Source of the DNA: Apoderus coryli
Lineage: Eukaryota > Arthropoda > Insecta > Coleoptera > Attelabidae
Assembly (NCBI GenBank): GCA_911728435.2
Contig: OU452210.1
Span: forward strand, 2,170,001-2,234,000
Length of the DNA: 64,000 nt
Reading direction: 5' to 3'
Under the pieces are notes generated by a model. It was not told the origin of the DNA and did no database searches. It saw only the letters and a program-made list of their open reading frames with translations. This document shows positions 56,290 through 64,000 of this stretch, piece by piece (within the stretch, counting starts at the first letter, position 1; the number at the start of each line of letters is the position of its first letter). The position numbers and the translations under genes were made by a program.

Positions 56290-56730
56290 TCTTGACTGTA
56301 CCCCCGATGCATGTAAGGTTGAACAAAGAATGGTCTTCGTGGGAGAGGCTAAATCGAGAAATAATCCCAGAGCATTTTATATGCCATGCAGCGACCATCC
56401 AAAAATTATACACATATTTTCTTCCTCAACTTTTTGTTAGGAAATATTTTTCAAATATATTGATAGTTATACCTTAAAACCCGCGGTAGACTACAGATGT
56501 TCAAGATCGCTATATTAGACTGTTTGCTTTCAGAGAACGTTTTACAGCGTCAAGGAAACTTTTGACACAACTCAGTGCGGTTCATAATATTCAACCAAGC
56601 ATTGATACTACACGACAGGCCCTAGATTAAATGCAGACCACCCCCGCAAAGCTAAAGTGCAATTCGCCACGGAGCATGAAAACTGCAGTATTGATAGGTA
56701 CATCAATAAAAGAATTGTGAAAAACTAACA
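56290..56730 (+). pseudogene. Tc1-like transposase N-terminal remnant
   Basis: The plus-strand frame around 56490-56640 reads D-R-Y-I-R-L-F-A-F-R-E-R-F-T-A-S, L-T-Q-L-S-A-V-H-N-I and S-I-D-T-T-R-Q-A-L, the helix-turn-helix part of Tc1-type transposases. A separate coding-like scrap at 56292-56477 (N-K-E-W-S-S-W-E-R-L-N-R-E) precedes it and is not identified. Confidence 0.5.
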
Positions 56731-57259
56731 TTTGCTGGTATTGTTTATTTATCATCGACCACTTTGTAAACCCAAATATGTAGGTATCCGTAAAATCGTG
56801 ATTTCTCAAAGAAAAACAATCAACTGTGTGTTTTCTTTAATAATACAGATATCAGAGAAATGAAAAAAAAAAAAAAATGTTTAGAAAACATATGAGGCTA
56901 CAGCATGATTTCATCATGCATTTGTTGTTGCTAATGCTCCCTCTCCAATTTAAAGTAAAAAACTATTCTCATTTTTGCACCCCACATAAGGCTAAAACTG
57001 AAATCTATTATCGGTTCACAAGAAAATCAAATTTGAATGTATCGTAATTTTTAGTTGTGCGTTATTTTTCGGTGTCAGTTTCCATTGCTGTAAGTATCCT
57101 AGCTATCAGTTTAATTAACTTGTAAAGGTAATAATTATTTAATAAAATACTACTCCGATACAAGTGGACAAGTTGGCATCACCGCAAAACAAAAATTTCC
57201 AATCGGTAGGCAGTAGGCAACCAGAAATATTACTTTGTAGCCCGAAATAAACGAATGAA

Positions 57260-58091
57260 TGTTTTTATATAAAAATCCTTTATTTTTAACAATAAAAAAC
57301 AGATGAGTATTAAAAAAGTTGTAAATATAAATAATTTGATACAAAATGAAACTAAATGTATAAAAAATGAGTTTGACAAAAATAATACTTTTGAAACATA
57401 TCAGTTAATTAATATTTTCTAATTAAAACTAATAGCGCAACATACATAGACATAAATATTTTTACACATACTTTTATACATAGAAAAATATATCACAGCA
57501 ACTTAATATAGTAAATCAGATAAATATTATGCAATACCTATACAAGAAAATGCTCAGTTCAACCCGTACAATCAGCCAGTCCTATCGATGGACTGACAGA
57601 AAATTGACATACTGGTTTATTATAAATATAAATAAAAATACAGTGGTGGTTCGATATCTTTTAACATTTGGATTATAAAGTTATCTTTATCTTGTGCCTA
57701 TTTTTAAGAAAGAGCTGAGATGATGAAGTTATTATACTGTCTAGAATACAGTGAATTTAAATATCGCTTGGTACAATAGGGAAATATTTACAATGTCACT
57801 TTTTTAAACCGCTTAAGGAAAATGATCTTTCAAAATCAAATGTTGGAAAGGTTTTATAAACGGTAAAGGCATTTATAAGAGAAATATTTATTGTCGTTTG
57901 CGGTTCTTCTGATTTTCTAAAACAAAAAAAAAATCGAAGAAAAAAATCAAGAAACTAATAAAATTTCCCAAACATACAAGCGAATAATAGGTTTCGAACT
58001 GAAATCACCACTGTATTTTAGAAATAAAATAAATTAACATAAAATTATTGACCAATATGTATGTAATTAACTAAATAACGTCTTTGGTTCA
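57260..58091 (-). other. Probable 3' UTR of Maverick
   Basis: No coding. TTTATT at 57280 (AATAAA on the minus strand) is a candidate poly-A signal about 810 bases after the stop codon. Boundaries are inference. Confidence 0.35.
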
Positions 58092-58891
58092 TTAGGAACA
58101 TGCACATTCGATAACTCTCATATTATCCCACTTCTGAACCATAAGTTTTGATTGATCGTTCGTATCTATTAAAAGTATTTCTAATGGACCTAGCTTAGAT
58201 GGCGCACAACACGCTTTAGGCACTGTGCCCTTTCTATTTTCGAGTTTCGCTTCACGTTTTTCCATCTGATGCATTAATCCTTGAATTCTAGAATGATTTG
58301 TCGCATAATGAAAATTTATGGGACACACTCCATGACAGAAACCCGCATCATATTTTTGAGGTTCTAAAACTAATTTCATTTCAGGAAACGGCAATTTACT
58401 AAACGTTACTTCCATTTCGTGTCGACAACATTTTTTCTTTTTATTTCCTCTATTAATCATTTTACAATCCGTACGTCTTCTTTCATTAGCAAACATTGGA
58501 GATCTTCTAGTTCTTCGCGAAGCATTATGCACCAGGGTAGTAATAGCTGATTCTACTGGTAATAAATTATTCTTTTGACAGTTTAAACAAACTAATTCTA
58601 ATCCTAAATTCTTTGTTCCATCCATCCAAGACTGTATCGCGTTGGTAATATCAAAATCACACCATTTTGTTAAATTTTCGGAGAGATATATTGTACGTTC
58701 ATCTATTAGATTTCGTCTTCTTGTTCCTAATATTTGATTAACTTGAATTTGCAGTTCTACTGACGAATTTCTTTGTGCAGGAAACAATACTTTTAATGAC
58801 GCACTTTCCAATTGAGTTTCTTTGAAGCTGTGCTTGACATTAAATCTCGTACGAAGTGTATCTTCTTGTCTTTGGTGCCACAAAAACGGTT
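58092..58891 (-). CDS. mav: Maverick-like TGF-beta ligand, terminal exon
   Basis: One minus-strand exon, acceptor TTTATTTCAG just above 58891 and stop TAA at 58094-58092, encodes 265 residues. The first half is the end of a prodomain (Q-I-Q-V-N-Q-I-L-G, W-C-D-F-D-I-T-N-A-I-Q-S-W). A furin-type site R-T-R-R precedes S-P-M-F-A-N and releases a mature ligand of about 135 residues with nine Cys: D-C-K-M, K-C-C-R-H-E, G-F-C-H-G-V-C-P, K-A-C-C-A-P-S-K-L and the terminal I-E-C-A-C-S. The K-L-G-P-L-E-I-L-L and W-D-N-M-R-V-I-E-C-A-C-S ending matches Maverick among insect TGF-beta proteins (not myoglianin or activin). In flies Maverick is secreted, for example by glia, and tunes BMP/activin signalling. 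The upstream exon(s) with signal peptide are not found within the next 5 kb and are probably beyond the window. This is a host ligand and unrelated to the Maverick/Polinton transposons. Confidence 0.9.
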
Positions 58892-58899
58892 CTGAAATA

Positions 58900-59980
58900 A
58901 AAAGTAAATACGTATTAATCAAAATGAATATTAGAAACTGGTTTTGATATAGCTATACTATGCTATCGGAGTTAACTTTTATTCCCATATTTTTACCCCA
59001 CTGTAGTAAATATTTTTAGTTGCTGTAATTAAAAATCTGAATTACTATTCTCTTCTGAGTACAGAATATCAGCTATCAAAATTATATTCAAACACATGTA
59101 TGGCAACAATACCAAATTGATATTTAATTTAATCAAGCGTTGACGGTCGAATATGATTGAACACTCTGGATATAATTATAATATATAAGTCTTTGGGGTT
59201 TTTTTTTTTTTGTATTGGGTTCAAATAAATACTTCGTAACTTTTTATTTGGAAAGTGCATTATATTTAGTCGACAGTTGAAATTTCAGTTTTTGTTTTGA
59301 GCGAATAAAGTATTATCTATCTACTTCCAGACCCACATTGTGTAGATACTTATTGACAATACCTACATGGCGAAAATTTCAATAATGATTACATATTATG
59401 GAATGGCATGTATCAGGTAAATACATAGTTATTTCTGTTATAGTCTAATTTTAGTTTAAAATGATATAAAAAATCACAACTCGATATCCCTTTGTAATGT
59501 CAATACCGACCGTAGCCGTCCATAGGCACACCCCCTGAAAAAGACTGTTTTTGTTTTTAGAAGTTTAGACATAGATGCACACGTCCGTGTTCGAACTGCA
59601 AGGAACACACCTTTATAATAATTAATACTATTGTTAATACCTGTTATACATATAAGTAGATACATTTATAATAATATGCTTCTGATATTATTAATTAACA
59701 ACAAATTTTACTCACTTAGTCAGTGACATTTAGAACGTAAAAATTTTATAATATGTGTATTCGTCACTTCATTATTTTCAAACCTTAACTGATGATAAAT
59801 AATTAAAAGAAGACGCTGGCTTTGCACATATAAATCTTGATGCTTAAACTCCCAACGTGTTCCGCTCGTGTCGTATATAAGCCGTGTCTGATACAGTCAC
59901 TGCAAAAAGTTTCATCCACTTGAGGTTTTATTAAAAATTATTATCTTATTTGATAGATCTTCTTTCATTTTATTAATCTA
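58900..59980. other. Sequence upstream of the Maverick exon
   Basis: No coding exon found on either strand. A TATATAAG string at 59874 with CAGTCAC 20 bases later resembles a core promoter on the plus strand, but there is no gene to go with it. Confidence 0.3.
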
Positions 59981-59994
59981 AGAAAAACTATTGA

Positions 59995-60130
59995 ACAAAT
60001 CATGGTTACAATATTCTGCCCCCGTGTTTTATTGTCGGACACAAATTTTCTTGTTTAAATTCCACATTAAGTCTTCGCCATACAAATCCATTATTTTAGA
60101 TTGAAATTCCTCAAAATGTACCTGGTGAAA
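59995..60130 (-). pseudogene. Tc1-like transposase scrap
   Basis: Minus-strand frames give W-R-R-L-N-V-E-F-K-Q-E-N-L-C and P-T-I-K-H-G-G, the segment between the first and second catalytic residues of Tc1 transposases. It is very short and broken on both sides. Confidence 0.5.
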
Positions 60131-63100
60131 GTAGTTTAAATACGGCGAAACTAATTTTATTTGAACAATCCAACCATTCCTTAAATTTTATTTAAAGTAC
60201 CTACCTATATACGAGTACATTAAAAGGATCTACATAATAATTGTGTAATAATCTAATTAGAATATATTTATTATAAATTTTCATACTAATCATATATTTT
60301 AAAGCTCGAGTTATATTTGTTATACGAGTGTACATATGCGTCATTAGTTTTAAAGCTTTAAGATGAATTTTGGATATAACAACAAAAAACTGTTATTCCA
60401 GAAGGGCAAGTTTATATTGTTTGAACAACTATAAAAATATGAGTCAGGTTTTGCGTAAAATTTTAAAAATTTATGATCAAAACATTTCGAATAATCGCTT
60501 CGGACCGTATTGATTATTTAAAGTTACATATTTTTTTTAACTGTGATTCAGATAGATACTTACGTGGGTTTCGTTTATTTCGTTAGAACCCACATTAGGA
60601 CATTTTGTATTTTTACGTTTTATATTATTAAACAAAATGTATTTAATCAAATTTAGATGTCTATACGTGATTTGTGTACTCTCAAATTGATTCCTTCGCC
60701 TCATGTCTCATGTCGAATTTTAGTTTGATTTTTATTTATAAGAAAACTTGTTGTTTCAAGAATGAAAACTGACTCTAATGACTCTAAAGCCATTTCCATA
60801 CTAAATAATAATGTTTTTCATAATTTGGTGTATAAAAACCTAGATAGAAAGGGAAATTATACATGGTGCTACAAAATTATTCGCAAAAATTTCGCTCAAT
60901 ACTTTTAAGGTCAAAATAAGAATCTTTTTTCCTAAGAATATTTATCCGGAAACTATGGGGCTACAGCTGCAAACAATTTCAACAAATGAATGAATATAAT
61001 TAGAGTAAAAACCTACACTTGATTTTCTTGCAGACATAGATCAAATGAGTTAAATTATAAATAAACTTTTAGTAGATACCGAGCTCGGAATGTATGTTCT
61101 TAAGGAGAAAAGGTTTTATCTTGAACTCAAAATACATGCCCGTGAAGTTTGTATTAATAATTTTGAGGCAACCGTACATTGTATAGTGTCCCAAGGTGGA
61201 AGAAACAATTTTGATGAAACCAAAGGCGTTTTGCCTGAGATTAGGGTATGAATATTATAAAACAAGTATGTTAGGAATTAGGAATTAACTGTCTAAATTT
61301 TATTTATAATTCTTGTTTTATACGCATTTTCCGTATATCGTGTGAATTTTTCATTTACAAATAAACAAAATTGAGAATTGAAAATCTGTAAATTATTGGT
61401 GTGGTAATATTTACCTTTTGGTAGATGGTATTGTATATTTACAGTTCACATGTTGGAATTTCGTATTTCATACAGCGTTAGCTAAAATCTCGTCACAATA
61501 TGAAAATATTTATACAGTGAAAATACAAATAAAAGTGTTACCGACTTTAGAAATTTAATATTTGTTGTTCTTGTTTATCTTCTGTACCACACATCTATAT
61601 TTATAGAGGTGCGGTCTTAGGTGTTACAGGACAGTAAGTGACTGTCATATTTATAGGAGAGTAAACAATTATTGCATTTCAATAAACAGTTTTAAATCAA
61701 ACAGCGATTTGTTTCAAATTGATAGGGTTTATCCAGTGCATCTCATATTTTACAATCGTTGCACAAACAATGCGTTGCATCCTACGAATATTGCGTTAAT
61801 GTACCTATATACTTCGCAACTTGGCGTCCAACTCGACTATTGTGCGAACTAAATAAAAAGTATCAGCCAGTGCTGCTAATCTCTAATTAGGTATATGAGA
61901 AGTCTTTTTATGATTTTGAAAATTTCAATCAATGAAATTTCTGTGCGATCAATTCTGTCAAATCAACCAATCAACTATTATTAAATATTTGAATTAATGT
62001 TCTTGATATTGCTCATAAAGATTATAATAAGATCCTAAGAAGCCAAACGCAAAACCTAAGGATGCGTGCAAGCATTGCTATGACGCAGAAACTATGTCAA
62101 TAATGAAGTTTTAAGTATTATCGAATCTAAGTATGGTAATATGAGTAAATCGGCATCATAAAAACGTAATTTGTGTTGAAGGAAATGGAAACATCGGTTA
62201 AATATTTATTTTTTAAGTTTTTATTGCATTTTGACGATCACTATATTTATATAAATCAATTAAAACTAGAACGTATATAAGAAATGCGAAGGTGGATCTA
62301 TTATTAATTCAACAAATTCATTTATATTAAAGAATGTGGTATCTATTTATAAATTTCTACATTATTTTTGGAATATACAACATATGTATATCGTATAGGG
62401 AGCATACACCTATTAAAATGACATTACGTATAGCCCTATAAAATTTTAATAGTACCGCTAAAAATAGGATTGTCTGATAATTTTATACAAATTCCTCAAG
62501 AGGGATACCTCAAAGAGATTGGCGAAATCTCAAATTTTTGCACTTTAGTCCGAAATTAATTTAATAATAAAAATCAACATTTGAAAAGGGACATATTCAT
62601 GTGGCATCAGACTAAAAGGCAACAGTAAAAATAAAACATTAACAATGTCAATTTTTTTAATATTTAAAAGTCGAATGAATAGTAAATTATCTACTGATAT
62701 ATTCTTTATGTAAGATACGGATATGGAAATTTGACTTGTTAGAAAATTGATTGGTGCAAATCAATACTTTACATAATTATACATTATTTAGTCGTTAAAA
62801 CGATGATGCCTAACTATAAAAATGTTAAGTTGTTTTAATGTTATGGAAATTAATAATTCCAAAGAAATTATGTAAGAAACAGAATCACCTTGTCATTTTA
62901 AGAAACGCTTTGAGCTTGATTTATTAGATGCTTCTGTTATAAATTATATAAACTTTTGTCTATTCATCAATTAAATGTATTTATTTAGCATTCAGAAAAC
63001 AAAAACGTTTGGAAAATGACTGTAAAACAAACTTCAGGAAGCAGCCACCACACACAATACACAAGTGTATCAATTTATTTTAAATGGGACATTGCGTTAC

Positions 63101-63260
63101 GTGTCTGATACACGAAGTGACGAACGTTCGCTTCATCATTCGAACTAACGTTTGGGCCAAAATTGGTTGGTTGCATTGGACAATTTTACATAAAAAAATT
63201 AGTTAGTTAATAAATTAAATTTCCACAAGATACACTATTATAATCAATAAATAAAATATA
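60131..63260. other. Gene-free stretch
   Basis: No feature I can name. One plus-strand frame at about 61048-61250 (L-E-L-K-I-H-A-R-E-V-C-I-N-N-F-E) is more protein-like than its surroundings but unrecognised. Confidence 0.4.
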
Positions 63261-63269
63261 AAATAATTT

Positions 63270-63423
63270 TTGAACTTTGCCTACATTTCGTTCTAATATA
63301 TGAACTTCATCAGTACTATATGTTAATTTTAACATGTACATTATATTATCTAGATATAAACAGTAGTAGTATCTAGCTCTGAAGAAGTTAAGATATTAGA
63401 ACGTAATGTAGGCAAAGTTATAA
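63270..63423 (-). mobile_element. Inverted Penelope-like pair with hammerhead-like core
   Basis: AACTTTGCCTACATTTCGTTC at 63273-63292 (20 of its bases) recurs inverted at 63395-63420 (GAACGTAATGTAGGCAAAGTT region). On the minus strand the left copy carries CTGATGA (63313-63307), a stem GTTC/GAAC and GAAA (63289-63286), the hammerhead catalytic core. The right copy, on the plus strand, has CTGAAGA and a GTAA in place of GAAA. Confidence 0.55.
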
Positions 63424-64000
63424 AGATTGTTTTTTATTTTGCGTCCTATATCCTCTGAAAATTTAAAAATGTTCAATAATGGAAGGTTATAGATTTTATC
63501 GCACGAATTTGCAACCTAAGAAAAAATACGAATGATGTAAAACATAAGAGACTATAAAAGATAGTAGCTGTCTTGTTCTTTTTGTTTCATTTTATTCGTA
63601 TGACTCACCTATAAATGGAAGATGAAAAATGCAGGTACAGTTTCTAAGAAATTGTATATCTGAAGATAGTTGTATTCGTTTAAAGTTTATATTGCGAATA
63701 TCACGCAAAATCGTTGACAATAATGAAGCTAGAAATTTTTTCTTATAACAATATAAGCACGTTACTGTTAGAAACTATAAAACGCAAGGAACTTAGTGAT
63801 TCCATATATTAGACAGAATTAGGTAGATACCAAAAGAAAATATAAAATATATGGCAAGTTTGGTAATTTACAAAGGTCTAATCTGATTAAGTGTATTTAA
63901 ACTATAAAACTAAACTATAAACTAACATTTATTACACATATTTCCAAAATTTTAAATACTACATTTGGTATTTATTTATTCATTTTATACATTTTTAAAT
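63424..64000. other. Right edge, no feature
   Basis: AT-rich sequence with no coding potential or repeat recognised. Confidence 0.4.

Noticed and set aside
58092..58891. Myoglianin or activin ligand
   Set aside because: The C-terminal I-E-C-A-C-S ending and the spacing fit Maverick; myoglianin-type motifs are not present.
58092..58922. Maverick/Polinton giant transposon
   Set aside because: The name only coincides; the sequence is a nine-cysteine TGF-beta ligand with a furin site, a host gene.
59874..59901. TATATAAG plus downstream CAGTCAC as a promoter
   Set aside because: The spacing is short for a TATA-initiator pair and no plus-strand gene follows.
1..64000. CRISPR arrays, bacterial operons, rRNA or tRNA genes
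   Set aside because: No regularly spaced short repeats, no ribosomal RNA blocks and no complete tRNA cloverleaf seen; the split genes are eukaryotic. The only tRNA-like part is the SINE B-box.

Overview
The window is AT-rich arthropod DNA, almost certainly from an insect. The evidence is the mix of GT-AG split genes whose closest recognisable relatives are insect proteins (DET1/abo, ABHD17, CACHD1, Cyclin G, the TGF-beta ligand Maverick) and typical insect transposons (Jockey-like LINEs, mariner, Tc1, MULE, Ty3/gypsy, a tRNA-derived SINE). I cannot name the order or species from the sequence alone.

Layout of host genes, left to right: the last two exons of an inhibitory-type serpin (+, 4615-5784); a complete five-exon DET1 gene (+, 12522-14493); a TMEM256/DUF423-like small membrane protein gene (-, 15623-15141) tail-to-tail with DET1 and with a broken or mis-assembled reading frame; a three-exon ABHD17 depalmitoylase (+, 19311-31640) with introns of about 6.2 and 5.3 kb full of transposons; an eight-exon CACHD1 homologue (+, 42903-48978); a three-exon Cyclin G (-, 55610-52155); and the terminal coding exon of Maverick with the whole mature ligand (-, 58891-58092). 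These are unrelated single genes, not a cluster with a shared function.

Most of the rest is mobile DNA in several age layers. 1-4.04 kb and 6.2-7.75 kb are broken LINE and transposase pieces. 8.27-12.48 kb is a nested stack: a MULE-like element (8283-9813) with 9-bp target duplication and a short spliced zinc-finger gene, an insertion at 9859-10528, a Penelope-like remnant at 10588-10782 with 12-bp duplication, a long-hairpin element at 10868-11763, and a SINE, all lying in or beside an older element whose relative sits uninterrupted and inverted at 16577-18011. That relative has its own 9-bp duplication and carries an opposite-strand SINE. A foldback element (about 18588-19246) ends 65 bp before the ABHD17 start codon. 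ABHD17 introns hold a dead mariner, two LINEs, a piggyBac-like fragment and a gag-less Ty3/gypsy element. 32-42 kb is mostly gene-free, with two non-autonomous TIR elements (35183-36193 and 40810-41383), a KRBA2-like integrase tail and LINE scraps. 59-64 kb shows only remnants plus an inverted Penelope-like pair.

The most interesting items are the truncated MULE with an intact two-exon zinc-finger gene but no catalytic domain, the reconstructable nesting order (the 16.6-18.0 kb copy serves as the empty site), hammerhead-ribozyme-like cores in three separate Penelope-like remnants, a palindrome recurring three times, and the frame break in the TMEM256-like gene.
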